A stretch of 64,000 bases of DNA from NCBI GenBank assembly GCA_963457665.1, contig OY735206.1, positions 52,697,412 to 52,761,411 of the forward strand. Reading direction: 5' to 3'. Positions 46,311 through 57,845 of this stretch are shown here, one piece after another. The position numbers and the translations under genes were made by a program. Under the pieces are notes generated by a model. It was not told the DNA's origin. It saw only the letters and a list, made by a program, of their open reading frames with translations, and ran no database searches. This stretch comes from Thysanoteuthis rhombus (Eukaryota > Mollusca > Cephalopoda > Oegopsida > Thysanoteuthidae). How positions within the stretch are numbered: position 1 is the first letter of the stretch; each line of letters starts with the position of its first letter.

Positions 46311-46790
46311 ATTCAGATTTGATAAATTTAACCATAACACATAAAATTTTAATTATATTTGGTTTGTACAGACTAATTTAATTTTCTTTGCTCAAATTCC
46401 GATTTTTACTCCAGCCTTCCTCACGTGTCAGTTATTCTCTGGAATGCTGTCCAATCTTGTTCTGGTGGGGATTATACACATCCTCCACTCAGAGCTTTTG
46501 ACTCTTGGGATTGAAAAGAGATGTGCATGCTCAGCAAGAATGAGAATCACTAGTCAAGGGCTATATTTTAGCTCTCCAAGAGATAAAACGTAACGTTAAT
46601 AAAGTTTAACCCAAACAAATGACCTCAGCTCCTGCTGCAAATCATTGTTATTGTTATGTCCATGATGGTTGTAGGAAGCACCACTGACCTCTTTACTTGT
46701 TGATCCATGTGGAATTAGAAAAGTTGCATTGTTGACTTGAACAATTTCACAGCCATTATAATCAGATTCTTCCTGAATGTTCATCACCTG
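46311..46790 (-). repeat. Fragment of the inverted-arm module, with acidic segment
   Basis: Matches 1790-2290 of the left arm. On the minus strand, 46790-46596 is open and reads NIQEESDYNGCEIVQVNNAT, then TSKEVSGASYNHHG and DLQQELRSFVWVKLY. This is the fourth copy of the acidic segment, extended at its end. Confidence 0.55.
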
Positions 46791-47210
46791 AACAGAGTTG
46801 AAGATTTTTGCTAAGATTTTGTCAAACAGGATGTAGACTGTTCTGGATAGCCTAATTGGCACTGAACAGACTTGGTCTTTGAAAGAGGACTATCCGAGAT
46901 AACTTTGCAGACAGTATGCACAATCATCGAGAAAATTGACGACGGAGCCCCGCTGATCACCGCACATCCCCAGGAGTATCGTCGAGGAATACTCCCCTGC
47001 CTTGACAAGTGGTTGAAGATCAATGCCAGCAAATGTACAAATATTGGCGACAACCTCATGTACACTTTGCAGGGGCATGGTTTTTTTCTGCTCAAACATT
47101 TTTTAGCATTTCCCACATTACGACCCCCTTGCACCCAGCTGATTCCATCTGTTCAAGGCACACGAAATAGGAGTCGAAATGAGCAGAACTCAGACCAGGT
47201 TCCCTGGTAA
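46791..47210. mobile_element. Rearranged Tx1-type RT fragment with an internal inversion
   Basis: Positions 46791-46960 on plus encode RT words (KIFAKIL, VLDSLIGTEQT, IEKIDDGAPLI). Directly after, 46965-47095 on minus encode the earlier RT block (YMRLSPIFVHLLALIFNH, RQGSIPRR). The two RT parts are joined in opposite directions. The order does not match simple 5' inversion by twin priming, so a later rearrangement is more likely. Confidence 0.6.
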
Positions 47211-47689
47211 AATACTCGTGAAAGATTGCCCAAAATACTCATTTATCTTATTTTTTTAATAAAATTTGTTACCAGATGTGGAATGTAACTGCTTTTTAAA
47301 TATTCGAGACTTCTACTTCTGCAAATTGAATATCTACAAAACACAGATGAGTTGAAGATAAAAAATATAGAATCATTTGTTTTGGTAATCTCGTGGTTAA
47401 AGTTTCCAAACTATCGATCGGTCAAAATACTAAGCAGATATGATCGAATCTAATGAGAAACTTAAAAAAAAAAAAAAAGCTCCAACTTTAAGTACAGATG
47501 TATTTATTTAACTGTTTAGACGAGAACGAACTACCCTAATTTTTTCATTTTTTTTTTTGTTCCTTTCAGATTGATTACACATGACAGTAAATTGGAACAA
47601 AAAGGAATATTTTTGTTACTAACAATGCCCTCTCAAATGTGATCGGAATCGTAAGATCGCTTTCATTTCAATTTCATATTCTATATATT
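47211..47689 (-). repeat. LINE leader (a), minus strand, diverged
   Basis: Similar to 52790-53300 (TTTTTAAATA...GCAAATTGAATAT, then CAAAATACTAAGCAGATAT). With 47690-47961 on the plus strand it makes a second back-to-back inverted leader pair, like 21.2-23.3 kb. Confidence 0.5.
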
Positions 47690-48640
47690 TCTATATTTCA
47701 AGATGAAAGCCAGGATTTCAAAAGTAGACAGGCCAAGCTATTTCTCCATTTGACCTTGTGTTATGCTTATCGAATATATGAAAACAGTATTTAAGAGTTT
47801 CCGTATTTTTGATGACTAAAAAGCAGTTTTGTGCTGCACATCTAACATGTTATCTACAAGCAGCATTATTTCTTTAAAAATTTTTCCAGTTAACTAAGTC
47901 GGATATTACCAGTGAAAAGAGGAGAAAGGGACCCAGACTAGTTTGTTTGCGTTTTCCCTATATGGCTGATGAAGTCAATAGGCCCTTATTTGATTATCCA
48001 CACAGGTGGGGGTGAAGAGAAAAAGAAACTACGAAAATACAAACAAAGTTACCCGTCAAAGACAGCAATGGCAATGAAAGGGGTGCCTCCAGCAATGAAG
48101 CGAAAAATTATAAAACAGATTCAAATTCCAGCAGAGCCAAAGTACAAGATAAGTGAGGGGACCCTCTAAATATCTGGAATTTACCCCAGCCCCCTCAATA
48201 ACAAACCATGTGAGAGACTAGCATTGCTAAAAGTTGTAAAGGAGGTGATGTATTGGTGGATTTGCCAGGACTGAGGCTTATTTGAAAGAAAATGATGTCA
48301 TTATTGCTGATAGACAAATAAAACTTGTCTAGTCAACTGAAGACATTGATTAAATCACTGAGCGAATTAGGGGTTAGCCACATGGAACGTATTGCTACCT
48401 ACTAACGAACACCACATTGCCCTCAAAAAGAGGGAACTCTAAATCTGAGGATCACTACCCTCGGATGCAGTACGTAGGGCACAGAAAGACCAATACATAA
48501 GTACTTTCCTATGCCAAACGAGAATATAGCAGCGTTTCTCCTGCAATATGGAGAAATAATCTCGGTATCTTGTGACGTCATATGCGTAGAGTGGAGGTTT
48601 GACTAATGGTGGCAACTCGAATACGATCCAACAGTCCACT
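47690..48640 (+). mobile_element. LINE leader (a) plus ORF1 fragment
   Basis: The leader runs to 47961, ORF1 starts at 47962 (MADEVNRPLFDYPHRWG after a frame patch), and 47969-48169 is open in a neighbouring frame (KLRKYKQSYPSKTAMAMKGV). The ORF1 N-terminal block follows to about 48600 in shifting frames. Near-identical to 37571-38360. Confidence 0.65.
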
Positions 48641-49260
48641 TACATCGATTGAGTCCTAGTTAGGAGAGTCGACGTAGGGCTCTGGCTCATGTCAACCCTA
48701 GCCTCACCAATCCCCGTTTGGTGACATCGTCAAGCACTTTAGGTGAGGTGTATTTGATCCTCTTGCTAAATGCCCCCAATTGATAATAGTTCTCTCACAC
48801 AAAATGGCGTAGAAAATTTCTTCCTTTGCTTTCCTGGGTGTGTATCGTACTACTTTTAAAGATGCTCTTATCTATTGTAAGAGGAAAGCCATATTCATGT
48901 GCTTATTGCACGAAAAAATTCAGCCGTAGCGACGACAGAAATCGTCACCAAAGGACACATATCGGTAAGTTATCGAATTGAATTTTCTTCAGTCCAATAA
49001 GAGCGATTTGTAATTTATGCAAAGTGAATTTCGATTTAACAATGAATATCTCACTTGGGCATCCTACCTTCTAGCCTTGTTTAATGGTGTTGAAATGATC
49101 CTTATCAACCAATACATTTCAAGTAAAATATGTTTTAAACGAAAACCTCCAAGCGTGTCCAGACTAATATAAGTTTCAACTACCATCAAGAGGAAAAAGA
49201 CTTCGACACTAGAAGCATCCACTGAAAATAAGTAACCAAGATGGGTTTATTGGGAAAAAA
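48641..49260 (+). pseudogene. Zinc-finger paralog: intron 1 end, exon 2, exon 3 relic
   Basis: Intron 1 words run to 48880. The acceptor TATTGTAG|GAG has become TATTGTAAGAG, but an AG two bases further (TAAGAG|GAAAGCC) would give finger 2 in frame, one codon shorter (GKPYSCAYC...HQRTHIG). Exon 2 ends at 48964 with an intact GTAAGT donor. Exon 3 (about 49140-49235) is decayed (ENLQACPD then loss of ligands). Not a working gene. Confidence 0.65.
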
Positions 49261-49439
49261 GTTGATCTAATCTTTTGAAGCAGACATAAAATGAAATCTA
49301 AATACATCAACCTCGGTGTTAATATTTTGACAGGTTTTTTTCTATAAGCGCGAATATTTGACAGGACAAGATAGAAAAGCAGCAAATAGGGGCTCTAATA
49401 TTTGGAATCCTTATCCTCTTAATGGACTAAGACAAGCAT
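49261..49439 (+). repeat. Zinc-finger 3' segment, decayed
   Basis: Words of the 31.95-32.15 kb block (AAATACATCAACCTCGGT, TTTGACAGGTTTTTTTCTATAA) with heavy change. Confidence 0.45.
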
Positions 49440-50000
49440 TGTCAAACTAACACCACTTCGTAAGAGAGGACGATGTGTATTTGTCGGAGTTGAGGAACAT
49501 TGAGAAAACAAAAGTGTCTGTCTTATTGATTGACAGATTAAATGAAGTTGACTTGGTAACGAAAAATATTGATCAAATCATTAACCAGTTTGGGGATAAA
49601 CATATAGCAAAGGTGACAGTTTTGCTATGTGGGACGTGTTACCCACAGAAGATCACTACATTGCCTTGACAAAAAAGAAGGCTACAAACGAAGTATCATT
49701 TCCTCAACGTAGGAAATACCTTGGAATTCTTGCAGAGAGCATATCTTGTTATTGCCAAGGAAATTTTGGGAGTGATGAGAGAACACGTCAAGAGAAAAAA
49801 CATACTGGTAAGATAGCAAATTCAATTTTCACCCATTTTGGTTTGAATAAAAATGATTTGTAATTTATGCGAAGTGAATTTTGATTTGACGATGGAAGTT
49901 TCGTTTTAAGATTGTACACTTTGTACTGGTTTGTAGGGTTTGAATTTCCAGACGAAAACCTCCACGTGTCTAGACTAATACAACCTCCAATAGATTAGAC
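49440..50000 (+). pseudogene. LINE ORF1 fused in frame to zinc-finger exon 2
   Basis: Positions 49475-49669 are open and match the ORF1 N-terminal block (EDDVYLSELRNIEKTKVSVL, then NQFGDKH). One frame shift later, 49627-49863 is open: MWDVLPTEDHYIALTKKK continues ORF1 and runs without a stop into ESISCYCQGNFGSDERTRQE and KKHTG. The last part aligns with exon 2 ([20 protein letters not shown]) with two codons lost and several ligands changed. It ends at an intact phase-1 donor G|GTAAGA at about 49807. A decayed exon-3 start (TTTCCAGACGAAAACC) lies at 49945. Confidence 0.55.
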
Positions 50001-50279
50001 TATCTGAAAAAAGATAGTCAAGATATGACACTTTCCAGTAGACTAATCTGGGAAAAGGTCGAATTTCTATGAAGCAGCCATAAAAGACTAAATACATGAA
50101 CCTCCAAATAAACATATTTGGACAGTTTTTATAATCTGTCTTCATTTGGGATTCGTCCCAAGTAAATTGAATATTCATGTGCAAACAATATGAATAGTCA
50201 GAAAGAAAAAAAAGTCACCTATTGAATTTAGATTTTCCATTTTGAATACTTTGCATTCATACCAATTTTGCATATAATA
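50001..50279. other. Unassigned spacer
   Basis: Partly resembles the 52.0-52.15 kb block (AAACATATTTGGACAGTTTTTATAATCT). No gene was seen. Confidence 0.35.
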
Positions 50280-50570
50280 TAATTGTTAGCTTGTATTCAG
50301 TTTCACCAATATTATCAAGTTTTAATATTCACAAAGTGCCTTTTCTTACTACATCAGCTAATTGGGCACGTTGCTATTCACTAGCGACTGAATTGCCCTT
50401 TGAAGGGGGAATTATAAACGAAGGATCACTACCTTTGGGTGCAGTACCTAGGGCACAGAAAGACCAATACATACAAAGTACTTTCCTATGACATCGGGGA
50501 GTTTCTCCTGCAATACGGAGAAATTGTCTCAATATATAGCGGCGTCATACGCGGAGAGTGGGGGTTCGAC
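50280..50570 (+). pseudogene. LINE ORF1 fragment
   Basis: It carries the ORF1 words TAGGGCACAGAAAGACC, AGTACTTTCCTATG and TTTCTCCTGCAATACGGAG, as at 48480-48560. No start is present. Confidence 0.55.
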
Positions 50571-51480
50571 TGAATGATAGAACACCTCCCCTACATGTAT
50601 ACACGCTGATAACTTGACCCAAACATAAAAGGCAAATGCCAGCTTGTAAAAGGCCAGATGCAGTGACATAGGGAATGGTGAAAGTCTAAAGGACTAGGGA
50701 AATTGAAATAATCAGTGTGTATGTTGCGGGTATAAGTACTGAACCAGCTTTATCCCCTCTGCAGTAGAAGTTGACTACTTTGAAGCATTAGGAGTCCTCA
50801 AACTTATTTGGTAACCGAAATCTTATTTTCTCTGCAGAAAAATGAGACCAAGTCAAAATGTGGTCTTAGAATACGTCAGGCAAGTAAAAGTCAAAGAATA
50901 CACCAGTAAATTGTCAAAATGAAGTTTATGGTGTGGTCATTTCCTTCCAAACAATGAGCAAAAATGGACCTACTTACATACAGACGAACAATTTACACAG
51001 TCAATTTCGATTTAATGACCTCTTCACTTCAACATCCTACTTTCTGGACTGGTTTAGCGGTGTGACTCAAGTCTGCCTTCAGCTTTGCAACTCTCATCAA
51101 GCCCAATGCTGGCCTCATGAGGTGTCCAATCCTCTTGCTTTCGCTTTTTAAAGCTCTTAATTGATGAAAGTTCACCCATTTCAGGCTAATACAAATTTTA
51201 AAAGAATTGCCCATCATTAAAAAAACCTTCGACACCAAAAGCATCCACTGAATCCAAGTACCAAGGATAAGTTCACTGTGAGCTATTTCATCTACCCGAA
51301 TTTCTTAAGATTAAATACATTTACCACAGTATAAACATTTGGACAGTTTTTATAATCTCAAAGTGTTAATTTCAGATTTGTCCCAAGAAGTAAAACTGAA
51401 CCTGCTCATAAATGAGACTAAGTTATCGTTACGAGAGATAAGACCAACCCGAATCCCCAATCTACATTTGAATTTTTTAA
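50571..51480 (+). repeat. Zinc-finger 3' segment, diverged copy
   Basis: Follows 24850-25230 and 31640-32190: CTACATGTATACACGCTGATAAC, then CTGTCAAAT-type words, then AGTGTCCAATCCTCTTGCTTTCGC-like, with an exon-3-like relic at 51180-51270. Open frames here are short and lack Cys/His spacing. Confidence 0.5.
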
Positions 51481-51860
51481 ATTTGAAAACTAAATGGCCC
51501 CAGTTCAGCGTAGTCAGTACTTCCATGGTAATCTGTGTGGACAACCTCTTTCCCCAGCGACAAGCATAAGTGTGACCGTACGAACCAGTGAAAACTAAAG
51601 GGATCCCTGTGACCAATATTGACTGCCCCCTCCAGTCATATATGTAGGAGTTTTCCCCCCTCCTGCCCATTTAGTATTTTTTCTTCCCTCCATGGCCGAC
51701 GAGACCAAAAAGGCCCCCTTTTCAATGCAAACATACAAAAATTAAATGGAAAAGACGGTCCGACCGTTTAGAGAAGAGGGAAAATTCAAACTGAGAGATT
51801 AAATGAAAAAAAAAAAAAAAAAAACCAAAAACAAATGATCTTAATCAACCAAAATATTTA
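51481..51860 (+). mobile_element. LINE leader variant (c) and ORF1 5' end
   Basis: Positions 51500-51690 match 25220-25405 (GACAACCTCTT, AAGTGTGACYGTACGAACC, AAAACTAAAGGGATCCCTG). ORF1 starts at 51692 (MADETKKAPFSMQTYKN) after TTCTTCCCTCC. It breaks after 17 codons and ends in an A run at 51805-51824. Confidence 0.6.
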
Positions 51861-52335
51861 AAACAGTATTTTTCATCAGAAAATAATCCACTCGTGTCCA
51901 GACTAATACAACTTAATTGACTCGACCATTTGGTGAAACATCGACACCAAAAACATCCTCTGAACACGAGAAAAGAACCCAAGTTTACTGGAAAGAGTTT
52001 TACCTGCTGGTAAATTGCTCAAATCTCGCAGATGAAGTAGCCTTAAAATGAAATAACTGCTACGTTAACCTCGGTATAAACATTTGAACAGTTTTTATAA
52101 TCTCAAATGTTCATTTGAGATTTGTCCTAACTGCATACACGATGTAAAAACAGTGTGCCCATGAATATTTTTGGTTTTATACTTTGAGTAAATAGCATTC
52201 ACAAATTTTATTTGATTTGTTGTTTCGCCAATATCTTCACATTTTAACAGTGCACTTTGTGAGACATCAATATAGGCAAATTGGAAATCCACATACTTTT
52301 TGAATAAAAATTTAAAAAATAAAATGGTCAAGTCA
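51861..52335 (+). pseudogene. Decayed zinc-finger exon 3 and 3' segment
   Basis: Intron-2-like AAAATATTTAAAA leads to CAGAAAATAATCCACTCGTG (exon 3 start). The frame then has a stop, followed by LDHLVKHRHQKHPLNT, which keeps a His pair but no Cys pair. Confidence 0.5.
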
Positions 52336-53809
52336 ACATATTCTTAATTTGCCAAGCTTGCTTGAGCCTAACCCATAGCCTAAGTAGGTTGACCTGCCTA
52401 CCTTAAAAATATTCAAAATCCTGGCTTTCACTTCGACTCGAACTGACATCTGTGATATCTGCTTCATTGTTGTTGGCCTCTCATTTCTTTTGGCCAACTT
52501 AGTTCAGCGTTCCAAATTATCGGCTTTTGTAAGGGCATTCGGTCATTCTTTAACTTTCATGGCAGGAATTTTTGGTATGTCATGTGAATCAGGTTTTCAA
52601 AAACTCGGATGGGTTGCCAAGAATAAGATCTGCATAGGGATCAAGGCAACAATTCCAGTATGTTATTGTTTAATTCTACACAGACAAAAGTAATGCACGA
52701 CGTTGTGCAGGTGTCATTGCAAGCAAACAGCATGGAATACCACACTAGTTTATATATGCCCGACAACCTGTTCTCTTCTGCATTAACCAGAACTGTTTTT
52801 TAAATACCTGATACTTCCTTTTATGCAAATTGAATATATAGAAAACATGGAACTGGTTAGTTGAAAAGGAAAACGAAATACAGGAGCATTATTTACATAT
52901 GTACATAAATTTTCCTTTGTAATTTATCTCAATATTTGTTGAGCTTAGGTCAGATGGAAAAATTAGGTTTGTCTACATACCTTGGAAATCCTGGCTTTCA
53001 CATTGACTTTAACCCCAACATCTGTGAAATCTACTAAATTGGTCTTGGCTACTTATTTTTATTTTAGCAATCTCGAAGTTCAGCTTTCCAAACTATCACA
53101 GTTTTCGTGAGGGCACTTGGTCAAAATGCTTAGCAGATATCATCGAATCTAATAAAAAAAAACTATTGTAAAAAGAAAAAATGTAAAAAATAAAAAGTCT
53201 CCAACTTTAACTAGAGGTGTATTTATTTTACATATAGACGGGATTGTAGCCATTTTTGGTTTTGGAATTTGGTATGTTTTCTTTCAAATTGATCACAAAT
53301 GGTAGTAAAAAAGCTGATAATGTCGGAAAAAGAACTGAAATTGGATAGAAAATTAGATCAGATAGTATTTTGTAGCTATCAGTGCCCTCACAACAAATGT
53401 GATAATTTGCAACTAAATTATGAGATGATTTTTATTTCTATTCTATCTTTTAAAATTTTTTGACATCAGCCAGTGCCCATCATGCTTTTGGTGTGCCCCA
53501 AATTTTTCCGCAAATTCATTTTTTTTTTTAAATTTAAATGTTCTTTCTTGATTCCATCGTTCACTTTTCAGCTTTGGGATTAAAAGTTGAGATCCCCACC
53601 CCTCCAATACTTCTGGTAATTTTTTTCTATTTTGAGGTGTCGAAATCAAGGACAAAAGAGAAAAATAACTTCTGACCCCTAAAAAGATTTCCTTCCACTT
53701 TGGTCCTAAAAATAAGATTTTCTTCCCATCGAATTTAGAACCAAAAATTCACAACGTTAAACATTTGTGACTGATACACTTTCTGTCTCATTCTTTCTCT
53801 TCATATTAG
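52336..53809 (-). repeat. LINE leader (a), two minus-strand copies in tandem
   Basis: On the minus strand the DVGV..KVKARIS motif occurs at about 53030-52980 and again at about 52460-52410, each with the CTTAGTT/GAATGC words upstream. Positions 53240-53809 match 62.7-61.95 kb in reverse (CATGGGTTCTGTGGCAAA against TTTGCAACGGAACCCATG). No ORF1 follows on the minus strand. Confidence 0.6.
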
Positions 53810-56055
53810 TTTTATTCATGGGTTCTGTGGCAAATATCTTTCATTAATTCTTTTACTGTTGTCAATTCTAGAGCAAAAAAGCTTTGACTTGATTGTAAGT
53901 GAAAAATACTGGATCACATGTTACCTCCTCTTTTTTGATGTTTGAATATTGTCTTTTTCACGTATTTAATTGTAGAAATGAATTAGTTCATTTCAATGCA
54001 ACCCTACTGGAAATCCTGGATCTGTACCTGCGAGTGCATAGGTAAAAGACGTCTAGACATTATTTTCCATAGCTCTGGAAGAAAGTATGTTGGAATGGAT
54101 CCAGGATTGTGAGCAGGGGTCGGGGACATTATTTTTGCATCGGTCTAATTAGACGATGGATATGATATACGGTGTGGTACAAAAAGAGGAATGCAGAGCT
54201 GCCAGTTCCTGGGGAAGGGGGCACTTTGAACCCGCCCCCCGGAGAATTCAACCAATCTCATAGACATTTTGATGTCATACTGGATGGATATCTAGACGTA
54301 ATCGTTGTCAAGTCACATTCTTCGGTCATTAAGCTCGATATCAAGTCACTTCCTTTGTATTCAGTTTACATCAAAACTACCCGTTGCTTTGCTAGCAGTA
54401 TACCGAGGGATGGATGTATAAAACAAAATGAGAATTAGTAATTATATATATATATATATATATATATTATGAAATCTAATTAATTTAACACTTTGCGCCC
54501 TTGAAATTTAATAAAGAAATTGAAACGAATGGAAGCTGTTTAACATAACACCCCCCGTTAGTGACACAGACCGACACACTGTAAATCATAATAATGAAGA
54601 TTGAAGAGAGAATAGAGTTTTTCAATTCCAGTTAGAATCAGAAATCCATGTAGTTATGTAATTAGTGAACAGGGCTATAGAAAGTGTTATTCAACCTTTT
54701 ATTCTCACTGAATAGGACAAGTAGATTTTCTTTCTGATCTGTGGGCGTTTTCAAGAGAAGAAATTATGAACAACCATCAAGCAGTGTTAATCGTTCTTAG
54801 AAATATGGATTCAGTTGCAAATGAAGGATTAAGCATCATATAATCAGTCAGTCTTTTCTTATCCGATGATGATACTCTTTAAACAGTTAGAAAAAGACTC
54901 TGGGATAATTCAGGTTAATTGTCGTTCATCCAGGTCCCTAGGGAAGGCAGGATGAGTTGGGCAAACGGGGTATTTGCTTTTTGGATGTTATCCCGTACTT
55001 ACCCCCCCCCCGGCCCACTCTAGATCAGGCCTTCTCATGTACGGTGACCCATAAGAGGGGAGAAAATGTTCCCATCCCTGTTTTCATCTGCATATCTTAT
55101 ACCCAACTTACGTTTTTTTGCACGGGTCTCATTACAGCAACTCTTATAATGTACAGGAATTTCCTTGTTCCACTGATCGTAACCCTGGACTCTTCCATTT
55201 GGAATGTTGATTTTCCTGAACAATAAATTACACTTCCTATCCACCGTTCGAAACTATACACTCTATATGGTAAACGATTACAGTAATTTTCTTCTCTAAA
55301 AAATATCTCGATTCAAATATATCTGTAATTTTCTTCCATTGCTATTAACGAAGATCAACGGGAAAAATATTCAGGGCGTATGCTGCAGTGCGATACGATG
55401 TTAGCTGAAAGTGCCGACTGTTATCTTATCGATTTTTTTCTCTTTAGCGCTGGAGTCTTCCATTAGGGAGTAGGAAAAAAGGCTGATAAATAAACCCCCA
55501 AGTCAGTATTTGAAACCACAGACTTTTTAACTGAACTAAAATCACTATCTTTCTAGAAATCTTTCCATGGAAATTTAGATATATAATGTACAGTTTGAGT
55601 GATTCTTATTTTTCTAATCTAAAAAAAAAAGTTCAATAAAGTTTAATGAAATATAACTTGAAATTGAAACACCTTCCTTAAATAGTGTTCTAAGCCCTGA
55701 TCCGAACCCTGATTTTAGAAAATTTAAGGCACTATCGTGAAAGTGGGGTCCCAATTCGAATGCTTATTGTCCGTCTTTTTAGTTCCAAATCAAAGTCTCT
55801 CTGCTTTTCTCAAATAAATGAAACATAACATCAACTTCACGTTTTCAATTTAAAACGTTATGATTGTATTTTTATTGTTTTCTTCACAAGTTTTAATTCG
55901 ATTTCATTTTTTCAATTGATTAAAACAAAAGGTTTCAAATTTTATAGATCTTCTTCACAGACCTTGTTACATAGCATTCCTGTTTCCAAATTTAAATGCC
56001 ATTGTTTCTTTTTATTTCATTAATTCTGTTATTTCAAATAACCCTCCAAATCAAA
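53810..56055. other. Island not repeated elsewhere in the window
   Basis: I found no second copy of this stretch in the window. Open frames include plus 54172-54438 (88 codons), plus 54957-55226 (89 codons) and minus 55244-55035 (69 codons, Lys/Arg/Asn-rich, KSCCNETRAKKRKLGIRYAD). None matches a family I know. The plus frame at 54957 ends in a hydrophobic stretch (LTFFCTGLITATLIMY). AATAAA signals occur at 54510 and 55221. Single-copy exons of a host gene are possible but unproven. Confidence 0.35.
54443..54468. repeat. (TA)13 microsatellite
   Basis: A TA dinucleotide run inside the unrepeated island. Confidence 0.9.
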
Positions 56056-56430
56056 ATCTTGCATTAGAATTTGTGAAACTTCTACAGATTCTGTCGAGGC
56101 TGGAAAAAAGTGGAATATAGACAGCATATCAATGGAAGAATGTAATTAGTATTGAAAACGTCGTTGCTTCCTTTGCCAGAATATTTTTGTTTTACGTTGT
56201 GGTTCTTTATCCCAGAAATACAAGTCCCTACAAAGATATATCAGTTTAACATCTTTGCAGAGGATGGAATTATTTGGTCAATAAAGTTATTAGTACAAAA
56301 AGTTATATTCATAGCTTATGGCAGCTGATCAGATTTTTATCCCAGAGACTAGCTGTTGACTTTTTTCCTTAATTATCAACTACTTTCAATGTCAAAAATC
56401 AAACAGATAGCTAATTTATTTCCCATAGTT
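56056..56430 (+). repeat. Dispersed repeat Z (copy 2, truncated)
   Basis: Direct match to 14530-14860, ending at the word CTTTCAATGTC; the rest of Z is missing. Confidence 0.75.
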
Positions 56431-57620
56431 GGAATTCTATTTTCTGATTAATTTGTAAAGAACCTTTGCATTTTTGATAAAATGAGGTCTGTTATGGATA
56501 TACAGCAAATGTATGTTTGTAGATGATTTTCTTGTCTTACTAATTGAAATTAACTTCTAGACTGATCTACAAAAGTCAGAACATTTTGTGAAGATTATTT
56601 ATTTCCCCATTTTCCTACAATATTGAATTGTTGGATGAACACCAAAGATAATATTCTATTCTTTTAGGTTGAAAAAGGATAAGTTGTGAATGCACATGAA
56701 ATGTGGGTTTATTAGTTGTACTTCTCATTCTAGATATTTACCAAAGTCTGGCATAAGGCCAATAGTGCAGACAGAGTGCCCCACTGAGGATCAAAGTCCC
56801 CTGTTGTGTGTTTCACTCGAATTATTCAAAATAATTTGTAACTTCTAATGAAATAAAATGTCATTATAGTTCAAAGATCATTTTTTAACTAATTTTAAGA
56901 TGAGTAATTTTAGTTTGATACACTGATTTGCTCTGACTGGAGTCCTCATCTTGGTTATTATAGGTGTCTCTCTTAGTTGGTAGCCTTCTGCCAATTTCAA
57001 ACTCATTTTACTATCCATGCTAGAGGATATCCTCCAGCAGATTATTCATCCATACAATGTCGTTTGTTTATCTCTTCCATTGAACCAGAGTATATGACTG
57101 TTATACTACCCAACCCAGGAATTGAACTCATAATAGACAGGCAAATTTCAAGATATGCTTGACCAATAGATTTATCCACTAAGCTGGTCCGGTGATGGAT
57201 ACGTGAGCCTTAAAGCTGATGTCACTTGTCTGCCTCTTGTACTTGTTTGGGAAAATTCCTTCCTAAATGTTTTTTCTAAGCATTAAACCCTTTTCTTTAA
57301 TTAGCCCCCACCCCTTCTTTCCATTTGCCCAACACATTTTGGGTATTTAGTCAAGTTGTTATAAATTGATTGTTATAAGCAACTTTACACTATGAGAAAT
57401 TGACATGAATTTCTAATTCATTTTAAGTAAATTATTTGGTATTGACTGATTCGATAACACTAACCAGTTGGTATCTGATTATAACAAACGTCTTCCTTTG
57501 AACATGAACTTCTTGAACATTAATTATTGTGCTTTGATCTTATAGGCCAATAGAAAAGACTTATTCTTAGTAAGCAAAAATGCTACCACGTTAAAAGAAA
57601 TTATGAATTTGTTCTTTTAA
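56431..57620. repeat. Copy of the inverted-arm module, with SINE
   Basis: Positions 56440-56560 follow 13360-13470. The tRNA-like block at 56700-56830 follows 19930-19830 reversed. Positions 57250-57600 follow 13530-14030. A SINE lies inside at 57010-57245 (minus strand): A box at 57186-57176 (CAGCTTAGTGG) and B box AGTTCAATTCC at 57128-57118, the same family as 3985-4210. Confidence 0.6.
57010..57245 (-). repeat. tRNA-derived SINE, copy 2
   Basis: Second copy of the SINE at 3985-4210, with the same internal promoter boxes in the same order and the shared tail word CTCTTCCATTGAACCAGA on the plus strand. Confidence 0.6.
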
Positions 57621-57739
57621 TTATCTTTTAGATAAATGACATTTTTATGGATATGAATCAAACCTCTTGTCTCCTAAAATTGTTGCTGTCTACGGTAGAA
57701 GAACCCAGTTGGGCCTAATATTGGCCCATAACAAAAGGG

Positions 57740-57845
57740 AAGAATAGATGAATTCATGCCTTTCCCAATGTTATTAGTGGCAAGTGAACACAAACTGTTC
57801 TCCGATTCCATTTTCCGTACTGCTAACCATTACGCCACCCACACC
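57740..57845 (-). repeat. tRNA-like SINE, another family
   Basis: The minus strand from 57841 reads TGGGTGGCGTAATGGTTAGC, which closely matches the start of a tRNA including its A box. About 45 bases later GTGTTCACTTGCC is a weak B box. The usual clover-leaf cannot be completed, so a SINE or tRNA pseudogene is more likely than a working tRNA. Confidence 0.5.

Noticed and set aside
57740-57845. Functional tRNA gene
   Set aside because: The 5' half looks like a tRNA, but the T arm and acceptor pairing cannot be completed, so it is kept only as a SINE.
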